Source: JALEFZ01 sp038527485 (GTDB lineage Bacteria; Bacteroidota; Bacteroidia; J057). Taken from it: a stretch of 64,000 nucleotides of DNA. Shown in pieces: positions 1-7,990 of this stretch (within the stretch, counting starts at the first letter, position 1; every line of letters begins with the position of its first letter). The position numbers were made by a program, and so were the translations under genes. The stretch covers positions 1 through 64,000 of the forward strand of contig JBCBFT010000019.1 in NCBI GenBank assembly GCA_038527485.1. The letters are read 5' to 3'. A model generated the notes under the pieces. It searched no databases, was not told the origin of the DNA, and saw only the letters and a program-made list of their open reading frames with translations.

Positions 1-27
1 CAGATACGCCTCGAAAAATGAAAAACG

Positions 28-1566
28 TCACCTGCTATAATGGAGATTGTCGAAGTGGAAATCAGATATGGGACATTCTATAGTGAAGCCATTGATTTTG
101 CCATCGACGCCCTGTTCAAACGTGATCAAGGCGAAAGGTAAAAAGGCATCATTGAACTGTACCTTGAAAGTGTTATGATGGAAATGGCTCATTTTTCCTG
201 TAAATGCATCCGAATTGGGACTCAAAGCAATGGTCAAGTTCGTCCCCTCCAAATCAACGTTTCCCGTTCCGTAGCCGTAATTTTCCTCTGTATATGATCC
301 TACAAAGTCTCTTAAGGCCACAGAAGGCTGAGTATTGGCTTGCTGCCGATCCATTCTTCTTTTTTCCTCCTCTGCCGAATAATTCTCATATCCCTTTTCA
401 TAGACCTTGAATTCTGCATTCCAGTCTTTTACCTCTTTACCCAGCACAGCATCGAAAATTGCCAATTTTACTGCTTCATCCACATAGAAGTGCATGCCGT
501 TGTTCAGGACTACCACCCCGAGGTTTTCTTCGGGAATCAATGCTACTTTTGAGATATAGCCTGGCATGCCACCGTCATGTTCGAGGACTTTTTTTCCACC
601 ATAATCCATCATAAACCACCCCAGTCCATATCCTCTGAAGTGTGTCCCCCACGAACGCATCGTGCGTGAAACGGTCAGTGGTGTATGCATACGGAAGATA
701 TAATCCAATGTGTTGGGTTTGATCATTTGGACTTCCCCTATCTTTCCATTGTTCAATAGCATCATCATCCATTGACTCATGTCTTCGACATTGGAGTAGA
801 TGCTTGCTGCGGCTTTGGCGGCATTCCAATCATAGATAGGCTGTATTTTTCCATCGATATGAGGGAAAGCTAAATTTTGGTTTGCGTCCATACCCAATTC
901 GTCGCTAGAAGGACGTGTACTCGTCATATTTAGCGGGGTGAAAAAGCGCTCCTCCATGAACTCTGACCAAGGCTGGCCAGATGCTGCTTCGATGACCTCC
1001 CCCGCAGTCAAAAACATCAAGTTGCTGTAGCCATAGCTGCGACGAAAGCCGTTGTCAATGGGGATATTCTTCAACCTATCCAGGACTTCCTCATCCGTGT
1101 AATCGGTCCCGTACCAAAGGAGGTCTCCGACGAATGTACCTAGCCCCGAACGGTGGCTCAAAATATCTGTTAGATCAATTTGCTGTGTGATGTAGGGATC
1201 ACTCATACGGAAACTGGGTAGGTGATCCGTGACTTTGTCCGTCCATTTGACCTTACCCTCCTCTGTAAGCATACCCATTGCGGCAGCTGTAAAGGCCTTT
1301 GAGCAAGAAGCGACATTGAAAAGAGAAGTCGTCTGGAGATCTGTGCCTGCTTCTACACTTGCCTTACCGAGTGCTTTTTTATAAACAATTCGGCCATCCT
1401 TCACGACAGCTACTGCCAGTCCAGTAGGTTCAAACGTCTCAAAGGCATTGCTGACTGCCTGGTCGATTCGCGAAAGTGTCTTTTTATCTAGCTGAGCAAA
1501 AAGAGAAAGGGAGGACCATAGTAAAATGGTCAAAAGGCTAAGGGTATATTTCCACATTGTAGGCAA
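28..1566 (-). CDS. Serine hydrolase, class C beta-lactamase / EstB-like, with C-terminal DUF3471-like domain
   Basis: The 512-aa product is exported by a signal peptide that ends near SLFAQ (residue 25). The beta-lactamase/penicillin-binding fold is shown by the SxxK motif S87-C-S-K90 (nucleophile S87), the Tyr motif Y180-S-N182 and the third motif H330-D-G-G333. The last 100 or so residues resemble the lipocalin-like DUF3471 extension found behind many Bacteroidota serine hydrolases. Such proteins are usually periplasmic esterases, D-amino-acid peptidases or transpeptidase relatives; true antibiotic hydrolysis is less likely. The second Met (residue 4) is an equally good start. It lies downstream of and in the same direction as the kinase gene, with a 153-bp gap. 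The substrate cannot be read from the sequence. Confidence 0.9.
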   Translation of the reverse strand: MPTMWKYTLSLLTILLWSSLSLFAQLDKKTLSRIDQAVSNAFETFEPTGLAVAVVKDGRIVYKKALGKASVEAGTDLQTTSLFNVASCSKAFTAAAMGMLTEEGKVKWTDKVTDHLPSFRMSDPYITQQIDLTDILSHRSGLGTFVGDLLWYGTDYTDEEVLDRLKNIPIDNGFRRSYGYSNLMFLTAGEVIEAASGQPWSEFMEERFFTPLNMTSTRPSSDELGMDANQNLAFPHIDGKIQPIYDWNAAKAAASIYSNVEDMSQWMMMLLNNGKIGEVQMIKPNTLDYIFRMHTPLTVSRTMRSWGTHFRGYGLGWFMMDYGGKKVLEHDGGMPGYISKVALIPEENLGVVVLNNGMHFYVDEAVKLAIFDAVLGKEVKDWNAEFKVYEKGYENYSAEEEKRRMDRQQANTQPSVALRDFVGSYTEENYGYGTGNVDLEGTNLTIALSPNSDAFTGKMSHFHHNTFKVQFNDAFLPFALITFEQGVDGKINGFTIECPISDFHFDNLHYSR

Positions 1567-1719
1567 CGGTTAGTACATATGAAGGCTTTCGCCCATACTT
1601 CTCCTCCATGGTTTGCCATGGAAGAGCATAATAAGAGAAAACAGATTTTCCCTGTAAATTAGAGAAAATAGGCCAAAAGGAAAGGCTAGACATGTAGAAA
1701 TACGCGCCACTTACGCTCC

Positions 1720-2718
1720 TTACACAACCTGTACGGCTGACCAGTCATGTTGGCGGGAGCTGGGAGGGATGATGATGCGATAGGTGGTGCCATCTGAAGA
1801 GGAAGTTCGATGGAGAGTACCTCGCATTTTTTGAACGAGTAAACGTACGAGTGTGAGTCCGACTCCTGTCTCTTCCCATGCCGACTCAGGAATCCCGATG
1901 CCATTATCGGTTACTTCGATGGCGAGTTGAATTTTGGGAAGTGGGTAGGCATGTATGGTGATTTTTCCAGGCTGGCCTTCAGGGAATCCATGCTCGAGGG
2001 TGTTGGTGAGTAGTTCATTAAGAATGACACCTATGGCAAGTGTACGGTCTAGATCGAGTTCTATTTTTCCCATATCACATTCCAGAATGACTTCTCCTTT
2101 TTCGCCACTGATGTAGACGAGCAGGGAGCGCATCAAAGCTTGTAAGAAGGGGCGCAACTCAATAAACGTTTCTCCTTCTCGATGAAAAGCGTGTTGGTGG
2201 ATCAAAGCAAGAACCTTGATACGATTAAGGCTTTTAGATATAGGTTGGATTATTTCAGGAGAGGTTTCTCTGAGTAGTTCTAGATCTAGGATAGAGGCCA
2301 GCATGTGCAAATGATCCCTAGAACGTTCGTGGATCTTTTGCTGCATGAGTTCTTGGCTATTTCTCTGTTTACGTAGGCGTGATTCTGCTTCTTTCAGAAG
2401 TGTTTTTACGGCCTTCTCTTTCTTATTATTGAAGTAGAAGAAAATCATCAGAATGCAGACAGAGGTAATGACCAAGATCAAGAGAACTTGGATATAGATA
2501 CCCTGTGTGGCGATCTGGTTTTGAAGACTTTCAGTGGGATCTGCTTCTGGGAAGGTACTTTCCCCAAGTAGCTTTTCGCCTCTGGGGAATTCTTGAAGTC
2601 TGCCCAGATATCCCTGAGAAAGTAATTTGGAAAGAATCAGGAGAAAAGATTGAATAACAGAAAGAATAGATGTAAACATGTGTAGTAGACTTGAAGAATC
2701 GACTAGAAAGATAAACAC
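1720..2718 (-). CDS. Membrane sensor histidine kinase (HisKA_2 / HATPase_c)
   Basis: The 332-aa protein has a hydrophobic N-terminus, a clear membrane segment at about residues 74-96, a dimerization helix with the HisKA_2 pattern around H130 (K-I-H-E-R-S-R-D-H-L, matching the family's IHHRVKNNL), and an ATPase domain. N234 (LNELLTN) is the N box, D271-N-G-I-G the G1 box and G286-VGLTLV the G2 box. It should autophosphorylate H130 and pass the phosphate to a receiver protein. There is no recognisable periplasmic sensor domain. The gene follows the receiver gene by 39 bp on the same strand, so the two are probably cotranscribed and form a pair. Confidence 0.88.
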   Translation of the reverse strand: MFIFLVDSSSLLHMFTSILSVIQSFLLILSKLLSQGYLGRLQEFPRGEKLLGESTFPEADPTESLQNQIATQGIYIQVLLILVITSVCILMIFFYFNNKKEKAVKTLLKEAESRLRKQRNSQELMQQKIHERSRDHLHMLASILDLELLRETSPEIIQPISKSLNRIKVLALIHQHAFHREGETFIELRPFLQALMRSLLVYISGEKGEVILECDMGKIELDLDRTLAIGVILNELLTNTLEHGFPEGQPGKITIHAYPLPKIQLAIEVTDNGIGIPESAWEETGVGLTLVRLLVQKMRGTLHRTSSSDGTTYRIIIPPSSRQHDWSAVQVV

Positions 2719-2757
2719 GTCTCCAAGGGCTCAGGGCAACCCTTTCGAGAAGCGGAA

Positions 2758-3153
2758 TTATGCATTGGTTCGCTTCATGTAAGTGCGAATGATGGGGATG
2801 TTTTGAAGTTTCTGTAGAAAATCTTGATGTGAAAATGGTTTGTAGAGAATGTCATGAGGAGAAGAAAGATATCTGCTCAACTCAGAGGTCATACGTGGGT
2901 AGGCAAGTAAAAATAAGGTAGGATGCAGGGCCAGCTCCTCAAAGAGGGTGCTGATATTTTGCCTGTCAGGTAAATCTGCCAAGTCAATGCCGACAATAGA
3001 TAGCTCAGGCTGTGTCTGTTCACGTGCCTGTATAAAGTCAGACAAAGAGGTGGGACCATCTACTGCGGTATAGCCTACCTCCTGTATCTGTATTTGCAGG
3101 ATAGAGGCAATGATTGGATTTTTCTCCCTAATGAGAATTCGTAAGTTTTTCAT
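2758..3153 (-). CDS. Single-domain response regulator (CheY-like receiver)
   Basis: The 131-aa protein has only a receiver domain. The probable phosphoacceptor is D57 at the end of the third strand (LSIVGID) and the conserved lysine is K105 in LYKPF. The acidic pair normally near residues 10-11 is reduced to E10 next to a Lys, and the usual Thr/Ser on strand four is an Ala (A84), so phosphorylation or switching may be weak. No DNA-binding or enzymatic output domain is present. It is the first gene of an operon with the histidine kinase downstream, and may relay phosphate or act by protein contact. Confidence 0.8.
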   Translation of the reverse strand: MKNLRILIREKNPIIASILQIQIQEVGYTAVDGPTSLSDFIQAREQTQPELSIVGIDLADLPDRQNISTLFEELALHPTLFLLAYPRMTSELSRYLSSPHDILYKPFSHQDFLQKLQNIPIIRTYMKRTNA

Positions 3154-3639
3154 GGTCTTAGCTCCTTACACATGGTTTGTTTGATAAATTTCTCATAATT
3201 ATCAAATGCTAGTTTCACTAAGTTTTTTTACTCACAATATATCCTAGGGCTTGTGCTAGGCTCAAAAGCTAGCGTTAGGGGCTGTTTTTACATGACTGAA
3301 GATAAGAAGAATAGTACGAAAACTTCGTTATTGATCAAAAAGTTATAATAAATATTGAATTATTATTGCATTTATTCAAGTCGATTTTCATGAAATGATA
3401 AAATTTCTAAACGATCCAAATGTCTGTAAGTGCAGAGGGCATGGGGAATGAAAGAAGGACGAACTGAAGCTTATGAAATATTACATTTTTAAAATGTAGT
3501 AATGTGTGTGTTGGGGGGTAAAAAAGAAGTTACGCGTTTTTTTTCATAAAAACCCTGTCAAAAAAATGTACAAATTTATTTTCCTTAATTAAACCTTTAC
3601 TGACCATTATCATCCAAATACCCTCAAGACCTCTCCATT
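3154..3639. other. AT-rich intergenic region between divergent genes
   Basis: The 486-bp region separates the leftward two-component operon from the rightward broken lipoprotein gene. It is AT-rich, with homopolymer runs, and no open frame of note. A small inverted repeat, ACGAA-AAC-TTCGT, lies at 3316-3328. I see no RNA gene and no convincing promoter match, although promoters for both directions are expected here. Confidence 0.6.
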
Positions 3640-3990
3640 ATGCGTTTACTTTCGCTATCCTTCTTGGTATTGACGATGATTTTTGCAGCATGTCAGCGAG
3701 ATCCATAAGGTTTAGAGATCATCGTTATAGAAGATAACACAGCACTTCCCGCCCTTAATGTGCCGCTCTTCATTAAGCAGAATTACATCAATAAACTCTA
3801 TATTTCTCTGCTAGGAAGAAAACCTACCTCTGTAGAAAATGAAGCAGCTTTGGCTACTTTGAATGGGGATCATGCTTCTATCAGCACGCGGAAAAATCTG
3901 ATTGCCCAAGTACAAAGCGAAACCGCCTACTATGAGAGACAGTACGAAATCGCACGGGTAAGCACTTATTGTTACGTAAGGAGAGGAAAG
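3640..3990 (+). pseudogene. Broken lipoprotein gene: lipobox signal peptide, in-frame stop, then remnant of a secreted Bacteroidota protein
   Basis: An ATG at 3640 opens a lipoprotein signal peptide ending in a lipobox (IFAAC, Cys18). The frame is cut by TAA at 3706-3708, after 22 codons. The same frame then continues without a stop through a clearly protein-like stretch (YINKLYISLLGRKPTSVENE at about 3787-3846), of a kind seen near the N-terminus of secreted Bacteroidota proteins. Protein-like character fades near 3960-3990. A GTG at 3760 could start a shorter product but would lack a signal peptide. Both the stop and the lost C-terminus indicate a decaying gene. A sequencing error could explain the stop but not the missing rest. 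The end coordinate is approximate. Confidence 0.7.
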
Positions 3991-4078
3991 GGGTTAAAAA
4001 ACACGTGCTACATTTCGCAAGAAGTTTTTACACACTTTCATGCCACTTCTTTAAATTATGGGCTGATCTATCATCAGT

Positions 4079-5821
4079 ATGTCCACACGTCTTCTCTTCT
4101 TTTGCAGTATTCTCCTTTGGCTCCTCTGGTCTTCTGTAGCCTTTCCCCAAAGCGTTCAAGTCCAAGGGATGGTCACAGATGCAGATTCAGGATATGCGCT
4201 AAGTTATGCAACAGTCCGTAATCTGCGCAGTCATAAGGGGACGGCCACCAACCTACAAGGTGCATTTATTCTCCCCGAAAATAAGCCTGGGGATACCCTG
4301 CAAATTTCTTACATCGGATATCAAAGTCAGAAAAAAGTTGTTCAAGCCTCCGCATCATGGACGATCGCGCTTCGTCCCAGTCCTCCCACACTAGACGAGG
4401 TCGTCATCACCACAGACAATGACTACCTCTATGACTTACTCCTGAAGGCCAAGCGCAACGGGACGGATGAAATCGTAAAAGCCAAGACTTACTTTTTTCT
4501 AGAGACCTATCTCGACGGGCAGATGTCAGAGTTGATCGAAGCTTACTACAATGGGCAATACGAAGGGTATAAAGTCACAGATCTGAACATCAAAAAAGGA
4601 CGAATAGGGGTGAAATCTGTGAACCAAAAATACTTCGTATCGACAGAATCTTCCAAGATCTTCTTGCTACATAATATCTTTCTATCAGATCCTTTATTCC
4701 CCGACAATCCGCTCATATTTGGGAGAAAGAAATTGAAGAAAAGCTATGACCTCTCGCTAGAGGAGATCTTCATGGAAGGTGAATCGAGGATCTATGTCAT
4801 CGACTGTGTGCCCAGGGAAGCGAGTAAGGAGTTATTTACGACACGATTGTGGCTGGACATGACGCATGAGCAGATCCGCAAAATCAATTTCCGCGTCAAT
4901 CAGACTTATCGCCATCCCTTTGATCTACTGGGAGATGAGAAAATCGGGCATGTCAGCATGAACATCACGCGCAATTACCAGCGTACGGGAGAGGCTGTGA
5001 ACCTAGAAACGATCGACTTCTCCTATGACTTGACATACATGGGACGGGAGGGAATGCAAAATGCAGCTCGAACGACGGCTTATTTGCGGGCATATGACTA
5101 TCAAGAGGCCTTTGAACCTCCTAGATTTACCTTCACGCGCGCGCTTTTACAGGACTATCGCGACATCACGGTTGCGCCTTATGATACGAATTTTTGGACT
5201 CGTGTGAATGAGTTTCGATTTTTTGACAGAGCAGAAGAAGTGGGCACATTCATTGAGAAATATAAAATCCAGGACTATTTCAAGAATTTGACCCCAGGCA
5301 CTGACAGTTATTCGTACCAATTGCAGTATCCCTACATTAACTGGCAGCAGGATCGAGTCTTGATCAAGGAAGCGAGTCCCGAGGTATTGGAAAAATATCA
5401 AGATGGTCCCGTCGTTGAGCGTGACAAATACCAGCTGGGATGCAAGCTTTATCTGGACATTTCCCCGCTATCGGATACCCTCATCTATCAGTTACGTGCC
5501 GTGATCGATCCCATTGAAACGTACTATTATTTCCCCATTACGGCCATTGATCATGTATTCATCAACCTGTATTTTGATTTGCTAGAGGTCGAAAGGCGGA
5601 AGCTAGATCGCGAGATTCAAGGACTGGAAGATCAGCGTCTCGAAGCCATTGACGCCCTGTATGCACAGAGTCAGCAGAGGTACAAGTTGACGACGCGTCG
5701 TTATGTCTCGGAGGTCCAGCGAGGAAAAAACATAGTTGCCCTCAAAAAGTGGAACGAAAAGGTCAAGGAAGCATTGGGCATTGACAACATGGCCTTGTTT
5801 CAGGTGGAAGTGGGAAAATGA
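4079..5821 (+). CDS. Secreted CarboxypepD_reg-like (PF13715) protein of unknown function
   Basis: The 580-aa protein begins with a signal peptide (cleavage near VAFPQ, residue 24). Residues 27-105 form a CarboxypepD_reg-like beta-sandwich with the typical pattern VQGMVTDADSG, ATNLQGAF and ISYIGYQS, ending in LDEVVIT, the phrase that usually precedes a TonB plug. No plug or long barrel follows. Instead there is a soluble-looking middle part and a C-terminal region rich in charged helices (from about residue 500). Similar proteins sit at the cell surface in Bacteroidota, but the role is unknown. It starts about 90 bp after the decayed lipoprotein gene and is probably a single-gene unit. Confidence 0.8.
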   Translation: MSTRLLFFCSILLWLLWSSVAFPQSVQVQGMVTDADSGYALSYATVRNLRSHKGTATNLQGAFILPENKPGDTLQISYIGYQSQKKVVQASASWTIALRPSPPTLDEVVITTDNDYLYDLLLKAKRNGTDEIVKAKTYFFLETYLDGQMSELIEAYYNGQYEGYKVTDLNIKKGRIGVKSVNQKYFVSTESSKIFLLHNIFLSDPLFPDNPLIFGRKKLKKSYDLSLEEIFMEGESRIYVIDCVPREASKELFTTRLWLDMTHEQIRKINFRVNQTYRHPFDLLGDEKIGHVSMNITRNYQRTGEAVNLETIDFSYDLTYMGREGMQNAARTTAYLRAYDYQEAFEPPRFTFTRALLQDYRDITVAPYDTNFWTRVNEFRFFDRAEEVGTFIEKYKIQDYFKNLTPGTDSYSYQLQYPYINWQQDRVLIKEASPEVLEKYQDGPVVERDKYQLGCKLYLDISPLSDTLIYQLRAVIDPIETYYYFPITAIDHVFINLYFDLLEVERRKLDREIQGLEDQRLEAIDALYAQSQQRYKLTTRRYVSEVQRGKNIVALKKWNEKVKEALGIDNMALFQVEVGK

Positions 5822-5972
5822 GGGGAGTGGTGTGGTAAAGATCGAATCGAACGATTTTACCTCCTAGCTTGACAATCAGTAATAAAATCAGATGTAAATC
5901 ATGAACAATGATAAAGAATGAAATCTAAATCGTGAGATAAGTCGTATCTTGATAAGATACTTAAGAGAAGCG

Positions 5973-6182
5973 ATGTCTACAGCTGAATTAAAACTTATGT
6001 TAATTAGGGAGATAGATCAAATGTCTCCTGAACATCTCTCTGCGCTTGTACTTCTAATGAAGAAAATGCGAGAAGACAAAGGAGAAAAACCCCAAAGGCA
6101 AATTGGTTCCCTAAAAGGAACACTCGTGTATATGGCGTCAGACTTTCATGAGCCTTTAGAGGATTTCAAAGACTATATGTAA
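5973..6182 (+). CDS. VapB-like antitoxin of a type II toxin-antitoxin pair
   Basis: The 69-aa product is small, charged and lies directly before a PIN-domain gene. Its N-terminal helix (ELKLMLIREIDQM) and C-terminal region with a conserved-looking MASDFHEPLEDF tail match the layout of short antitoxins whose tail wraps the PIN toxin. The ATG at 5973 has a purine-rich AGAGAAG just upstream; a TTG at 5949 would add eight residues and is less likely. Its TAA overlaps the toxin ATG by one base, so the two are translationally coupled. Autorepression of the pair is expected from the family but no operator was identified. Confidence 0.8.
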   Translation: MSTAELKLMLIREIDQMSPEHLSALVLLMKKMREDKGEKPQRQIGSLKGTLVYMASDFHEPLEDFKDYM

Positions 6183-6565
6183 TGACCTATCTGTTAGATA
6201 CACATGTTTTAATATGGATGATGGAAGGAGATGAAAGACTTTCTCATACAGCAAAGGAAGTAATTATAGATAGAGATAAATTATTGAAGGTGAGTATTGT
6301 CAGTTTCTGGGAAATGAGTATAAAAAGAAGCCTTGGAAAACTCACACTTAGGCACGATTCGGAAACTTTCTGGAATGAAGCCCAAAAGCAAGGATTAGAC
6401 ATCCTAAACATCTCTCTCGATCACTTAATTTGTTTGGAGAAGTTGCCATTTCAGCATCGCGACCCTTTTGATAGGCTACTGATCGCTCAAGCTCAATCGG
6501 AGGGCTATACCCTCATCAGTAATGACCAAAAGTTTCACCACTACAGCATCCAGACCTTTTGGTAA
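6182..6565 (+). CDS. VapC-family PIN-domain ribonuclease toxin
   Basis: The 127-aa protein is a complete PIN domain. The acidic residues that hold the catalytic Mg2+/Mn2+ are visible: D6 in YLLDTH, E44 in FWEMS, D94/D97 in HRDPFDRLL and D115 in LISND. PIN toxins of this group usually cut tRNA or rRNA and are held inactive by the antitoxin encoded just upstream. Length and motifs are normal, so the toxin should be functional. The next gene is convergent and starts two bases later at its 3' end. Such pairs are often mobile, but no mobile-element signature is visible around it. Confidence 0.9.
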   Translation: MTYLLDTHVLIWMMEGDERLSHTAKEVIIDRDKLLKVSIVSFWEMSIKRSLGKLTLRHDSETFWNEAQKQGLDILNISLDHLICLEKLPFQHRDPFDRLLIAQAQSEGYTLISNDQKFHHYSIQTFW

Positions 6566-6566
6566 T

Positions 6567-7763
6567 TCATCGAAATCGAATCACCTCATACACTTCTCCT
6601 GCCTCAAAATGGTCCTTTCCCTGTGGCAATTCCATGATCGCATCTGCGTAGACGAGATTCGCTAAATCACCTGATCCATGCCCTTCTACAGGATAGGCCT
6701 TGAGTGTACCATCCCGACCGTGACTGAGATTGACTTGCGCAAAGTAGGTCAGATCAGGCTTGAATGAAATATCTGCCTGCAAGACCGCATACTGCATCTC
6801 AAAGGGAGGCATCCCCTGCATCGTACGCAACCAAGGTTGGATGTAGCGGAGTGTACACACAAAGGAAGAAACAGGATTGCCTGGCAACGCAAAAATCCGC
6901 GTATCTGTAGGAGCTACCCCAAACCAAAAAGGCTTGCCAGGACGCTGCGCCACACGATGAAACTTCTTTTCCATACCGAGTGAGTCCATCACTTGAGGGA
7001 TGAAGTCAAATTTCCCCTTGGAAACCCCACCACTTAAGATAATCAGGGGATATTTCTCCAGAAAACCCTTCATTCTTTCCTGAATCACCTCTTGCTCATC
7101 CAGTAGATGTGCATAGTCCGCCTCTACTCCCCAGCCTGAAAGCAAAGAGCCTATACTATATCCGTTGGACTGACGGATCTGGTAAGGCAGCGGCTGTTGA
7201 TCTACAGGAACCAATTCGTCGCCCGTAGAGATGACCAGGGCTTTAGGCAGGGCGTAGGTAGCAAGGGCACTCCTACCAATGGTCGCCGCTACCCCGACCT
7301 CTGCGGCTGAAATCTGACGTCCTTTGGACACGATGCGCTCCCCCAACTTGCGATCTGTTCCTTCAGGATGGACATTTTTCCCTGACGGGATTTCCTCTAC
7401 ATTTACAGTGGCTACCCCTTCTGCTATCACGACATCTTCATATCGAATGACAGTGTCTGTTCCTTCAGGTAAGATGGCTCCCGTCATGACTTCTAGACAT
7501 GTATTCGCATGATTTAGGGTATGAATAGGCGTTCCTGCTGCAACTGTACCTTCCACTTGAAATTGACGCCTTCCTTCAACAAACGCTTGATAGGCGATGG
7601 CGATCCCATCCATCATGACCCGGTGAAAGGGAGGAAAAGGACGATCCGCGTGCAAATCTTCCGCCAATACCCTCCCAGGACAAAGTTCGAGTGGGAGGTG
7701 TTGAATCTTTGGGTCAGGTACTTCTGAGAGAATGATTTCTGTAGCTTCAGAAACTGTCAACAT
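6567..7763 (-). CDS. moeA: Molybdopterin molybdenumtransferase MoeA
   Basis: The 398-aa enzyme inserts molybdate into adenylated molybdopterin, the last step of molybdenum cofactor synthesis in the cytoplasm. Family motifs are present in order: the N-terminal SEATEIIL, the substrate-binding region PEGTDTVIRYEDV, STGDELV, SGGVSKGKFDFIP and the highly conserved ALPGNPVSSF. The ATG at 7763 begins MLTVSEA, the usual MoeA N-terminus; the frame is open 41 codons further upstream but that part shows no family similarity. No other molybdenum cofactor gene is adjacent, so the pathway must be completed elsewhere. Confidence 0.95.
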   Translation of the reverse strand: MLTVSEATEIILSEVPDPKIQHLPLELCPGRVLAEDLHADRPFPPFHRVMMDGIAIAYQAFVEGRRQFQVEGTVAAGTPIHTLNHANTCLEVMTGAILPEGTDTVIRYEDVVIAEGVATVNVEEIPSGKNVHPEGTDRKLGERIVSKGRQISAAEVGVAATIGRSALATYALPKALVISTGDELVPVDQQPLPYQIRQSNGYSIGSLLSGWGVEADYAHLLDEQEVIQERMKGFLEKYPLIILSGGVSKGKFDFIPQVMDSLGMEKKFHRVAQRPGKPFWFGVAPTDTRIFALPGNPVSSFVCTLRYIQPWLRTMQGMPPFEMQYAVLQADISFKPDLTYFAQVNLSHGRDGTLKAYPVEGHGSGDLANLVYADAIMELPQGKDHFEAGEVYEVIRFR

Positions 7764-7990
7764 GATCAATGGGTTGGAGGTAGAAAAAATGTGGGGGGAG
7801 AAAGATATTCCCCAATTTATCGCACAAAAAGTGCTTTTCGCAGATAATTTTCGGCAAAAAAAAGCATATCCCTTCACATTTGCCAATTCCTTTCTTTTTA
7901 CCCTAACAAACTACTCCCAAACCCGTTTCATTGGTGTAACAAAACCCTATACTACAGCTTCTACAACTGCCGCACTTTGTTCACTAATCA

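Noticed and set aside
3313..3330. ACGAA-AAC-TTCGT dyad as a further BlaI-type operator
   Set aside because: The centre is 3 bp rather than 4 and an outer base differs, so it does not fit the site form seen at 17.9 kb. Position and gene content give no support.
7324..7512. Short frames on the plus strand within moeA and other genes
   Set aside because: They lie wholly inside well-recognised genes on the other strand, with no family similarity.
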